From contig CALQBT020000026.1 of NCBI GenBank assembly GCA_943328885.2, positions 1 through 12,895 of the forward strand: a DNA stretch of 12,895 nt, written 5' to 3'. Made by a program: the position numbers and the translations under genes. Below, piece after piece: positions 1-7,201 of the stretch. Position 1 is the stretch's first letter. The number at the start of each line of letters is the position of its first letter. The DNA is from Bordetella parapertussis (GTDB lineage Bacteria > Pseudomonadota > Gammaproteobacteria > Burkholderiales > Burkholderiaceae_C). The notes under the pieces are model-generated. The model was given only the letters and a program-made list of their open reading frames with translations, was not told the DNA's origin and did not search any database.

Positions 1-27
1 CGCGAGGCGTTCCTGGGGGTGGCATGA
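1..27 (+). CDS. 3' end of an upstream gene, possibly a Liv-type ABC transporter ATPase (partial)
   Basis: Only eight codons and a TGA stop are visible, reading REAFLGVA. The stop overlaps the ATG of the next gene as ATGA, the usual arrangement of translationally coupled operon genes. From memory, many branched-chain amino-acid type ABC ATPases (LivF/LivG) end in a similar 'VREAYLG' tail, and such transporters often sit beside acyl-CoA ligase genes in Burkholderiales catabolic clusters. The reading frame and overlap are visible. The family assignment is an inference from very few residues and could be wrong. Confidence 0.4.
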   Translation, partial: REAFLGVA

Positions 28-1697
28 TGGCCGATGGCGACGATTCCGAACTGCCGGTGCACCTGCGTACCGTCGCAGGCGCGCTGGCACGCACGGTCGC
101 GCGCGTGCCCGACCGACCCTTCGTCGACGTCGACGGCCTGACGCTCACGTACCGCCAGTTCGACACAGAGGTGGGCCGTTATGCGGCCTTCCTTGTCGAG
201 ATCGGGGTCTCCCGGGGCGACCGGGTCGCCCTGATGCTCCCCAACTGCTTGGAGTTTCTGTGCGCCTGGATGGCCTGCGCACGGATCGGCAGCCTGTACG
301 TGCCGATCAACACCGACTATCGCGGCGACATCCTGCGCTACCAGGTCGACAAGGCCGATGCATCGTTCATGATCATCGACGAAACCTACGCGGATCGGCT
401 GGCCGCCGTCGCCGACGGGCTGCCGAAACTGGGCAGCGTGGTCGTGCGCCGCAGCGCCGGGTCGACTGGCGAGGCCGCCTGGACCGGCCCGCTGCGGTCG
501 CACTTTGCGCTGCGCGACAGCGGCGGCTATCGGCTCATGGCACCGCTTACCGCGGTCGAGTGCATTGCGCACACCGATCTCCACAGCATCTGCTTCACGT
601 CGGGTACGACGGGTCCGTCGAAAGGCGTGTTGTCGACGAACTGCCACGTCATCAGCTTCTGCATGGACTGGATCACCGCCAACGCCTATACCGAGGCCGA
701 TGTGATCTACACGCCGCTGCCGCTGTTCCATGCGATCGCGGCGTGGTTGGGCGTTCTGCCGACCATCCTCGTCGGCGGGCGGATCGCGATCGTCGAGCGC
801 TTCTCGTCGGGCGCCTACTGGAGCGACGTGCGCCGCTATGGGGCGACGGTGGCGCACGGCATCTTCTCGGTGATCCCGATCCTGCTGAAGCAGCCTGAGC
901 GAGCCGACGACGCGGCCAATCCTGCGCGCGTGTTCTACATCGGACAGCAGGACGCGGCGTTCGAGCAGCGCTTTGGCTGCCGCATCGTCAACGTGTACGG
1001 GTCGACAGAGACCGGTGCGGTGACCTTCATTCCGTTCACGGCGCAAGCCCCCGTGGGCAGTTGCGGGCAGCCCAATGCGCGGCGCTTCGAGGTACGGGTG
1101 GTCGACGACTCGGGCCAGGACGTGGCGGACGGCGAGGTCGGCGAGCTCCTGGTCCGAGCTCGCGAGCCCTACACGATGATGGAGGGGTATTACAACGACC
1201 CTGCCGCTACGGCCGAGGCGATGCGCGGCGGCTGGTTTCATACGGGCGACAACGCTCGGCGCGAGGCCGATCGCTGGTATTTCTTTGTCGACCGCAAGAA
1301 GGACGCGATCCGCCGCCGGGGCGAAAACATCTCTTCGTTCGAGTTGGAGTCGGTCGCGAACCAACATCCGGCAGTCCTCGAGAGCGCCGCGGTGGCGATG
1401 CCGAGCGAACTCGGCGAGGACGACGTCAAGTTGTTCGTTGTACTGCGACCTGGCGCGTCGGTCCGACACGATGCGCTGTGGGCATTCTGCGAGACGCGAA
1501 TGCCGGCATTCTGGGTGCCGCGTTTCATCGAGTTCATCGATGCGATGCCGCGCACGCCGAACCAGAAAGTCATGAAATACGAGTTGCGGCGCAATGCGCT
1601 GGGTGGTGACTTGCGCGAGCGTGCGACGCCCTTGCGCCGGGAGTTGGTCCAGCCGCAGCGCTCGACCGGGCCAGCCATCCCGCCTGCGACACGCTGA
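24..1697 (+). CDS. CaiC-like AMP-forming acyl-CoA ligase A1
   Basis: ANL-superfamily ligase (557 aa) that would adenylate a carboxylic acid with ATP and transfer it to CoA in the cytosol. The P-loop TSGTTGPSKG lies at residues 192-201, VYGSTETG at 324-331, FHTGD at 405-409, and the hinge DRKKDAIRRRGENISSFELE at 423-442. The C-terminal catalytic lysine is probably K515 in PNQKVMKYELR. The stretch FSSGAYWSDVRRYGATV resembles the carnitine/crotonobetaine-CoA ligase CaiC more than FadD. Two adjacent ATGs (24 and 27) are possible starts; a G-rich run at 15-19 could serve as the ribosome site, and position 24 overlaps the preceding stop. It is a clear paralogue of the ligase at 4132-5820: over residues 274-338 I count about 44 of 65 identities by eye. 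The substrate is unknown; CaiC similarity need not mean carnitine. Confidence 0.93.
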   Translation: MMADGDDSELPVHLRTVAGALARTVARVPDRPFVDVDGLTLTYRQFDTEVGRYAAFLVEIGVSRGDRVALMLPNCLEFLCAWMACARIGSLYVPINTDYRGDILRYQVDKADASFMIIDETYADRLAAVADGLPKLGSVVVRRSAGSTGEAAWTGPLRSHFALRDSGGYRLMAPLTAVECIAHTDLHSICFTSGTTGPSKGVLSTNCHVISFCMDWITANAYTEADVIYTPLPLFHAIAAWLGVLPTILVGGRIAIVERFSSGAYWSDVRRYGATVAHGIFSVIPILLKQPERADDAANPARVFYIGQQDAAFEQRFGCRIVNVYGSTETGAVTFIPFTAQAPVGSCGQPNARRFEVRVVDDSGQDVADGEVGELLVRAREPYTMMEGYYNDPAATAEAMRGGWFHTGDNARREADRWYFFVDRKKDAIRRRGENISSFELESVANQHPAVLESAAVAMPSELGEDDVKLFVVLRPGASVRHDALWAFCETRMPAFWVPRFIEFIDAMPRTPNQKVMKYELRRNALGGDLRERATPLRRELVQPQRSTGPAIPPATR

Positions 1698-1721
1698 GAA
1701 CCATTGAGGAGCCCACCGACG

Positions 1722-3236
1722 ATGAGCGCGCTCGCCTACGACTGGATCGCCCACCACGCCCGCTATGCTCCCGAGAGTCCGGCCATCACCGACGTCTGGA
1801 CCAACCGGTCCTTGAGCTACGCCGGGTTTGACGATCGGATCAATCGACTCGCGGCCCATCTGCGCGGCGCGTTCGGTGTGACGCGAGGCGAGCGGGTCGC
1901 GATGCTGGCGATGAACACGAGCGAGCACTTCGAGGTCCTGTTCGCCTGCCAGCGTATCGGCGCGATCTTCCTGCCACTGAACTGGCGACTCGCGCCGCCC
2001 GAATTGGCCTTCATCGTCGAGGACGCCGCGCCGAGCTGCCTGATCGTGGGCGGCGACTTCGCCACGGCGGCGCAGGCCCTTGGCCAGCGCCTGCCCGCGT
2101 CGCGGCAGCTCCGATTCGAGTACGGGGCGCCAAGCCCGTACGAGGCGGCGATCTCGGCAGCGGTGCCGCTGGCAGAGCCGCTCGACATGTACTTCGATGA
2201 TCCCTGGACCATCCTTTACACCTCCGGGACCACCGGTCGCCCCAAGGGCGCGCAGATCACCTACGGGATGGTTTTCTTCAGTTCGATCAACGGTATCCAG
2301 AAGCTCGAGATCACCTCGGCATCGCGCGGCCTGACCTTCATGCCGCTGTTCCATGCCGGCGGCTTGTACCTGTTCGCTGCCTACATCTTCCACTTCGGGG
2401 GCAGCAACCTCGTGATGCGCAGCTTCGACGCCCAACGTGCGCTCGCGCTGCTCGCCGATCGCCAGCTCGGCGTGTCGCACCTGCTGGGCGTGCCCACGCA
2501 GTTCATCATGATGAGCGAACTGCCCGGATTCGCCGAGGCCGACTTGTCGCACGTCCATACCGTGACTGTCGGTGGTGCCGCTGCGCCGGTGGCGCTGCTC
2601 GAGCGCTATCTCGGCAAGGGAATCGTGTTGCAGCAGGGCTGGGGCATGACCGAGACGGCGGCGATGGCCACCGTGCTGTCCAAGGCCATGGCCAGGGAGA
2701 AGATCGGCTCCTGCGGGCTGCCGGTGTTGTACACCCGGATGCGCGTTGTCGATCCCGAGGGGCGGGATTTGCCGCCCGGCCGGACCGGCGAGTTGTTGAT
2801 CAAGGGTCCGACCGTCACGCCGGGTTATTGGAACCGCCCCGCTGAGACCTGTGATGCGTTCGTGGACGGCTGGCTGCGCACTGGCGACGCCGTCCGCATG
2901 GATGAAGACGGCTATCTGTACGTCGTCGACCGCCTGAAAGACATGTACATCTCGGGTGGCGAAAACGTCTACCCGCTCGAGGTCGAGAACGCCTTGCACC
3001 GATTGCCCGATGTCATCGAGGCCGCCGTCGTGGGCGTGCCCGACCCGAAGTGGGGCGAGGTCGGGCGCGCCTTCCTCGTCCTGCGCACGCCCGGTGCCAT
3101 CGATGAGGCCGACGTGCTGCGGCATTGCGAGGCACATCTCGCGCGCTACAAAATGCCAAAGCAGGTGCGCTTCGTCGATGTCCTGCCGCACAACGCGACC
3201 GGCAAGTTGCTCAAGCACGCTCTGCCGCGCGACTGA
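1722..3236 (+). CDS. AMP-forming acyl-CoA ligase, second subfamily (FadD-like)
   Basis: A 504-aa cytosolic ANL ligase. YTSGTTGRPKG (166-176) is the phosphate-binding loop, GWGMTET (306-312) the adenylate-binding motif, WLRTGD is at 384-389, the hinge DRLKDMYISGGENVYPLEVE at 403-422, and K495 in NATGKLLK is the probable catalytic lysine. It is only distantly related to the two CaiC-like ligases in this window and looks like a generic medium/long-chain or aromatic acyl-CoA synthetase. I chose the ATG at 1722 because GAGGAG (1706-1711) is well spaced ahead of it; an in-frame TTG at 1704 would overlap that site. It starts 24 bp after the first ligase, so the two are probably co-transcribed. Three ligases in one cluster suggest several pathway acids or a long side chain shortened in steps. 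The substrate is not predictable from the sequence. Confidence 0.93.
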   Translation: MSALAYDWIAHHARYAPESPAITDVWTNRSLSYAGFDDRINRLAAHLRGAFGVTRGERVAMLAMNTSEHFEVLFACQRIGAIFLPLNWRLAPPELAFIVEDAAPSCLIVGGDFATAAQALGQRLPASRQLRFEYGAPSPYEAAISAAVPLAEPLDMYFDDPWTILYTSGTTGRPKGAQITYGMVFFSSINGIQKLEITSASRGLTFMPLFHAGGLYLFAAYIFHFGGSNLVMRSFDAQRALALLADRQLGVSHLLGVPTQFIMMSELPGFAEADLSHVHTVTVGGAAAPVALLERYLGKGIVLQQGWGMTETAAMATVLSKAMAREKIGSCGLPVLYTRMRVVDPEGRDLPPGRTGELLIKGPTVTPGYWNRPAETCDAFVDGWLRTGDAVRMDEDGYLYVVDRLKDMYISGGENVYPLEVENALHRLPDVIEAAVVGVPDPKWGEVGRAFLVLRTPGAIDEADVLRHCEAHLARYKMPKQVRFVDVLPHNATGKLLKHALPRD

Positions 3237-3239
3237 CAC

Positions 3240-3258
3240 GGCGGGGATTGACCCCGCC
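3240..3258 (+). other. Intercistronic GC-rich hairpin
   Basis: GGCGGGG and CCCCGCC form a perfect 7-bp stem with a 5-nt ATTGA loop, three bases after the stop codon of the second ligase and before the ribosome site (3273-3279) of the next gene. No T tract follows, so it is not a standard intrinsic terminator. It could protect the upstream mRNA from 3' exonucleases or give partial termination. The inverted repeat is seen directly; its role is inferred. Confidence 0.6.
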
Positions 3259-3285
3259 TGCACCCCAACCAACAGGAGAGATCGC

Positions 3286-4044
3286 ATGCTGAGGCTCGTG
3301 GACATGGCCCGACTGGGCCGAGCGGTTCGCCAGGAGGACATCGATGAACTGGGCGTGACGACCCAGCGCAAGCTCGTCGAGGCGATCGAAGAGGGCCGTG
3401 ACGAGGACGCGAAGCGACTCGCGGACTACACGATCGCCGAGGGAAAGAGCCTGCACGACCTGTTCTGCGACTGGATCTGGGACATGCAGACCCAGATCGC
3501 GAACCGCTACGGCGAGGAGGCCATGGGCGAGATCCTCCGATCGAGCCAGGAGACGTGGATGCTCAAGCGCACCTGGAGTGGTTTCCTGAAGCTCAGCGTC
3601 ACGCAACGCGTGCAATTGACCGCGGAGATGATGCGGTCCCATCACGGTGGCCCGGCGCAGGACGGAACGACCGAGATCACCGAACACGAAGACCGGTTTA
3701 CGGTTCGCATGGATCCTTGCGGCAGCGGCGGCCGGATGCGTCGCGGCGACCCGGTCGACGGCACGCCGTCGAGGCTCGGTGCGCCGTACCAGTTTGGCAC
3801 AACGAAGGCGCCGCACGACTGGAGTTGGGGCCGCACCGACGTGCCCTACTACTGCACGCACTGTGCGATGAACGAGATCATGCCGATGGAGTTTGGCGGG
3901 CATCCGCTCTGGGTGACCGACTTCGACCCCGATGCGAGCCGGCCCTGTCAGTGGCAGTTCTACAAGCGTGCCGACGACATTCCCGAGACCTACTACACGC
4001 GGGTGGGGCGCAGCAAGCCGGCGCCCGGAGAAGGCAAATACTGA
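3286..4044 (+). CDS. Unrecognised single cysteine-module protein (PCGSGGR / YCxxC)
   Basis: I cannot name this 252-aa protein. AGGAGAG (3273-3279) supports the ATG at 3286; the frame is open further upstream only as an overlap with the ligase gene. It has no signal peptide or membrane segment, so it is probably cytosolic. The N-terminal 110 residues look helical (for example LHDLFCDWIWDMQTQIANRYGEEA at about 56-79). H119-H120 follow, then a conserved block around [15 protein letters not shown] (136-150), then DVPYYCTHCA (185-194), then CQWQFYK (221-227). C145, C190, C193 and C221 recur at near-identical spacing in both halves of the product of 5822-7201, suggesting a four-Cys metal site or catalytic cysteines. 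The N-terminal helices and the terminal Cys-aromatic motif recall L-2-amino-thiazoline-4-carboxylate hydrolase-like proteins, but only faintly. It lies between two acyl-CoA ligase genes, implying work on CoA thioesters or their acids. Confidence 0.85.
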   Translation: MLRLVDMARLGRAVRQEDIDELGVTTQRKLVEAIEEGRDEDAKRLADYTIAEGKSLHDLFCDWIWDMQTQIANRYGEEAMGEILRSSQETWMLKRTWSGFLKLSVTQRVQLTAEMMRSHHGGPAQDGTTEITEHEDRFTVRMDPCGSGGRMRRGDPVDGTPSRLGAPYQFGTTKAPHDWSWGRTDVPYYCTHCAMNEIMPMEFGGHPLWVTDFDPDASRPCQWQFYKRADDIPETYYTRVGRSKPAPGEGKY

Positions 4045-4073
4045 AGCACTCGACCAAAGCCACGGGGCTCAAT

Positions 4074-4086
4074 TTACGCAGCGTAA
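4074..4086 (+). promoter_or_regulatory. Palindrome TTACGCAGCGTAA, candidate operator
   Basis: This is a perfect inverted repeat with 6-bp arms around one central base, in the longest gap inside the operon (4045-4131), which is AT-rich compared with its surroundings. It lies 45 bp upstream of the ligase A2 start codon. Its size suits a TetR-family operator, and the elements TAC, GCG and TA recur in the palindrome upstream of tetR (9219-9235). An internal promoter here would let the second half of the operon be controlled separately. The palindrome is visible; operator function is inferred. Confidence 0.4.
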
Positions 4087-4131
4087 TTACAACAGTCGTT
4101 TGAGAATGAAAAGGTCCTGACAGGGGTATCC

Positions 4132-5820
4132 ATGAAGACGGATGATGCGAGCTCGTCGCACGAGGCGGACAGGAGCGCGGGGGGGGCGCGCTACGACCCG
4201 CGCGTGCTGGCAATGCCCTTCAACGAGCGAACGGTGCCCGGCGTGCTCGCGCGGACTGTGGCGCGCTGTCCGGACCGACCATTCATCACCTTCGGCTCGA
4301 AGACCTCGACCTACGCTGAGTTCGACCGAGACGTGAACCGGTTCGCACGCTTTCTCGAGTCGCTCGAGCTTGGCACGGGCAGGTTGGCCATCATGCTGCC
4401 GAACTGCCTCGAGTTCGTGCTCGCCTGGTTCGCCGCGTCCAAGCTCGGTGCGGTCTACGTGCCTATCAACACCGACTATCTCGGCGAGGTGCTGTGCCAC
4501 CAACTCGGCAAGGCCGCGGTCACTCATCTGTTGGTAGATGCGCGCTTCGCCGATCGTGTGGCACGGGTGTCCGAGGCGCTCCCGCTGCTGCGGACGGTGA
4601 TCCTGCTCAACGGGTCCGAGGTCGACGCTCGCGAGGCCATCGCGAGCCTCCCGTCGCGCCTGCGGGTCGTGCGCGCGGAGACCTTCCGCTCGTTTGACTG
4701 CGAGGCGCTCCCGGTGAGCGTACGCCATGCCGATCCGCACTCGATCCTGTTCACCTCGGGGACGACGGGACTGTCGAAGGGTGTCGTCTCGAGCCACTGC
4801 CATGTGGTCAGCTACGCCCTTGATTTCATCGAGATCAACCATTACGGCGAGGACGACGTCACTTTCTCGCCGATGCCGCTGTTCCACGTTCTCGGATCAT
4901 GGCTTGCGGTGCTACCGGCGGTGATCTGCGGCACGCATGTGGCGGTGGCTGCGCGATTCTCAGCCTCCGGATACTGGGAAGACGTTCGCCGTCACGGTGC
5001 GACGATCACGCTGGGCATCTTCTCGTTGGTGCCGCTGCTGATGCTGCAGGCGGCTCGCGCTGACGATGCCAAGCACCGTGCACGCAGCTTCTACATCGGC
5101 CAGCATGACGCGGCGTTTGAGCGGCGGTTCGGCGTGCGAGTCGTCAATGCATACGGTGCCACCGAGACCGGCGCCGTCACCTTCACGCCGTTCGGCGAGC
5201 GCGCGCCCGAGGGCTCCTGCGGGCGCGCACACACCGAGAAATACGAGGTGCGGATCGTCGACGCCTTCGACCGCGAGGTCGGGCCGAACGAAATCGGCGA
5301 GATCGTTGTCCGCGCGCGGGAGCCTTACACGCTGATGGACGGCTACGACAACGATGCGCCAGCGACGGTCGAGGTGTTCCGGAATCAGTGGTTTCACACC
5401 GGCGACAACGCCAGGCGCGACGAAGCTGGATGGTTCTACTTCATTGACCGCAAGAAGGACGCGATCCGTGTGCGCGGTGAGAACGTCTCATCGTTCGAGA
5501 TCGAGTGCGCGGTCAACCTGCATCCAGGTGTCCTCGAGTCGGCCGCGGTTGCGTTGCCCAGCCCCCTCGGCGAGGACGAGGTCAAGCTGTTCGTCGTCCG
5601 CAGGCAGGGAGCGGCCCTGACCCACGAGGCATTGTGGGATTTTTGCGCGTCACGACTGCCCGGGTTCTGGTTGCCTCGGGTCATCGAGTTTCTCGATGAG
5701 ATGCCGCACACACCTACTCACAAGATCATGAAGTACCGGCTTCGCGAGGACCTGGAGGGCGGTGATGCCCGGTCGTTCGACGTTCGCACAAGGCTCGCGG
5801 CGGCGCGAGCGGGAGACTAA
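4132..5820 (+). CDS. CaiC-like AMP-forming acyl-CoA ligase A2
   Basis: Cytosolic ANL ligase of 562 aa, a paralogue of the first ligase in this window. FTSGTTGLSKG (207-217), AYGATETG (340-347), FHTGD (421-425) and DRKKDAIRVRGENVSSFEIE (439-458) are all present, and K531 in THKIMKYRLRE is the probable catalytic lysine. Shared segments with A1 include PNCLEF, YVPINTDY and FYIGQ-x-DAAFE. AGGGG (4122-4126) supports ATG 4132, which gives a ~28-residue N-terminal extension absent from A1. M28 (position 4213) would give an A1-like N-terminus but lacks a visible ribosome site. A run of eight G (4179-4186) lies between the two starts. The gene ends one base before the start of the double cysteine-module gene, so the pair is almost certainly coupled. 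The two CaiC-like paralogues probably handle related but different acids. Confidence 0.92.
   Translation: MKTDDASSSHEADRSAGGARYDPRVLAMPFNERTVPGVLARTVARCPDRPFITFGSKTSTYAEFDRDVNRFARFLESLELGTGRLAIMLPNCLEFVLAWFAASKLGAVYVPINTDYLGEVLCHQLGKAAVTHLLVDARFADRVARVSEALPLLRTVILLNGSEVDAREAIASLPSRLRVVRAETFRSFDCEALPVSVRHADPHSILFTSGTTGLSKGVVSSHCHVVSYALDFIEINHYGEDDVTFSPMPLFHVLGSWLAVLPAVICGTHVAVAARFSASGYWEDVRRHGATITLGIFSLVPLLMLQAARADDAKHRARSFYIGQHDAAFERRFGVRVVNAYGATETGAVTFTPFGERAPEGSCGRAHTEKYEVRIVDAFDREVGPNEIGEIVVRAREPYTLMDGYDNDAPATVEVFRNQWFHTGDNARRDEAGWFYFIDRKKDAIRVRGENVSSFEIECAVNLHPGVLESAAVALPSPLGEDEVKLFVVRRQGAALTHEALWDFCASRLPGFWLPRVIEFLDEMPHTPTHKIMKYRLREDLEGGDARSFDVRTRLAAARAGD
4179..4186 (+). repeat. Homopolymer run of eight G inside ligase A2
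   Basis: Codons 16-19 of the ligase gene read GCG GGG GGG GCG, giving eight G in a row. Such tracts are slippage-prone. A change of one base would frameshift the ATG 4132 product while leaving a start at 4213 intact. The tract is directly visible; phase variation is only a possibility, and such a run could also be a sequencing-error site. Confidence 0.85.
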
Positions 5821-5821
5821 G

Positions 5822-7201
5822 ATGACAACGATGTTTACCCCCGATCAACTGCGCGACATCGTCGAGCCACCGTCTGAGAAGGCGCTGCGCGCGCTCGAGG
5901 CGCGCGACCTTCCGCGCCTGAACGCGCTGATGACCGAGATGGCGGGCGGCCAGGCTGGCGTCGAGTCGCTCGGGTTGCACGTGCTCGCACGATTCTGCGG
6001 CGAGCTGCGCGAAGACCTCGGCGAAGACGAGGCGCGCGCACTGCTGGACCGGGTGGCCGGTCGGATGATGGAATCCTTCGCGGCCGACTGGCACCAGGGG
6101 CGCGACGAGACAGTGATCCGTGACCTCGTGTCGGTATTCCGGCATCAATCGGGCGGAAACATGGTGCCAGTCGACGAAACCGACGCCGAAGTGGTCTTCG
6201 ACCTAGCGCCCTGCGGTAGCGGCGGGCGCTTCATCGTTGACGGCTCGATCGAGACGAGCCCGAGGTGGTACGGCGCCTGGAGCGATGCTGTGCCCAGTTA
6301 CTGTCAGGCGTGCAAGGCATGCCAGCGGGCGCTGAACGACGCGGTGGGGGAGACGGTGTGGTCGACCGAGATCAGCGAGCGCGTGCCGGGTCGGTGCACA
6401 GTCCGCTTCGCCAAGGGGGCGTCGCGCGGCCAGCGCCTGTTCGAAGGCAAGGCGTTCTACGAGGTCACACAGACCCGGATCGCCATGGCGCGTCAGAAGG
6501 TGGCCCGCCACGACTATCGCGTCGCCGATCTGCTCAAAGACCAGCACCGAGACTGGATGCCCTGGCACGACTTCCAGATCGCGATGCTGGCGCATGTCTT
6601 CGGCGCCTGCCAGCGACTGCGTGGCACCGACTACCTCGACGCCAAGCTCGAGTCGGCCTACAACTCGGCTTTCAGGCTCTTCTATCCGGTCTTCAAGAAG
6701 TTGGACGAGGAAGTGCACTTGCGGTATCTCTGCACGACCCACCACTATCACATGATGCGGTTCCAAATGACCGAGGAGGTCGACCGGTTCACGTTCCGTC
6801 TCGATCCCTGCGGCAGCGGTGGCCGGCTTTACCGCGGTGAGATGTGGCGGGCACTGTTCCGATACGACGATGGACCGACGAGCCCGTTGATCTCGGAGGC
6901 ACAGCCCATCACCTTCGGGCGGCGTGACTTCCCGGTTTACTGTACCCACTGCGCGGCGCACAACCGCGACCAGTACCGCCACGACGTCCTCTACTTCGTC
7001 AACGACGGTCATGCCCAGGACCGACCCGGCGCGGCTTGCCTGCAGTTCACCTACAAGAAGGGCGTCCATGCGGATGCGGTCGACCCGGCCATTTGGCGAC
7101 AGGTCGGCATCAGCCAGGACGGCATCAGCCAGGACGTCGACGCGAGCGCCGTCGGTGCGCGACCGGCACTGGATGTGAAGACAACAGGAGAACGCTCATG
7201 A
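5822..7201 (+). CDS. Unrecognised tandem double cysteine-module protein
   Basis: This 459-aa protein has two copies of the module found once in the product of 3286-4044; its function is unknown. In the C-terminal copy, [15 protein letters not shown] is at 321-335, [10 protein letters not shown] at 369-378 and CLQFTYKK at 406-413. It aligns closely with the single-module protein: 16 of 22 residues around PCGSGGR are identical by eye. The N-terminal copy has diverged. PCGSGGR is kept at 130-136, the next motif is YCQACKACQ (160-168) with an extra Cys, and CTVRFAKG (192-199) holds the last Cys. A His precedes each copy (H108; H307/H308). I chose ATG 5822, one base after the ligase stop with GGGAG just upstream; an in-frame ATG at 5762 would overlap the ligase by 59 bp. 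The 3' end overlaps the racemase start by ATGA. No signal peptide or membrane helix is visible. Confidence 0.87.
   Translation: MTTMFTPDQLRDIVEPPSEKALRALEARDLPRLNALMTEMAGGQAGVESLGLHVLARFCGELREDLGEDEARALLDRVAGRMMESFAADWHQGRDETVIRDLVSVFRHQSGGNMVPVDETDAEVVFDLAPCGSGGRFIVDGSIETSPRWYGAWSDAVPSYCQACKACQRALNDAVGETVWSTEISERVPGRCTVRFAKGASRGQRLFEGKAFYEVTQTRIAMARQKVARHDYRVADLLKDQHRDWMPWHDFQIAMLAHVFGACQRLRGTDYLDAKLESAYNSAFRLFYPVFKKLDEEVHLRYLCTTHHYHMMRFQMTEEVDRFTFRLDPCGSGGRLYRGEMWRALFRYDDGPTSPLISEAQPITFGRRDFPVYCTHCAAHNRDQYRHDVLYFVNDGHAQDRPGAACLQFTYKKGVHADAVDPAIWRQVGISQDGISQDVDASAVGARPALDVKTTGERS
7106..7135 (+). repeat. Perfect 15-bp tandem duplication in the double-module gene
   Basis: GGCATCAGCCAGGAC occurs twice head-to-tail, encoding [10 protein letters not shown] near the C-terminus. 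It is in frame and lies beyond the last conserved Cys block, in a probably flexible tail. The perfect match suggests a recent slippage duplication. Confidence 0.9.

Noticed and set aside
2956..3285. Upstream extension of the single-module gene into the ligase gene
   Set aside because: The frame is open, but the extension would overlap conserved ligase coding sequence, and a strong ribosome site marks ATG 3286.
3346..3540. N-terminal helices of the single-module protein as a corrinoid-protein cap domain
   Set aside because: The pattern of Glu/Gly/Asp-rich helices is loosely similar, but no cobalamin-binding DxHxxG motif or Rossmann domain follows.
3211..3903. Minus-strand open frame of 230 codons
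   Set aside because: It is antisense to the single-module gene, and the conserved Cys motifs are on the plus strand.
6203..7069. Minus-strand open frame of 288 codons
   Set aside because: It is antisense to the double-module gene, whose repeated motifs and neighbouring start/stop coupling show that the plus strand is coding.
3286..7201. CGSG in the cysteine module as a SEC-C zinc motif
   Set aside because: SEC-C is C-x-C-G-S-G followed about eight residues later by CC or CH. Here the first Cys is replaced by Asp or Ala (DPC/APC) and no Cys pair follows at that distance; the Y-C-x2-C pair is 30-45 residues away.
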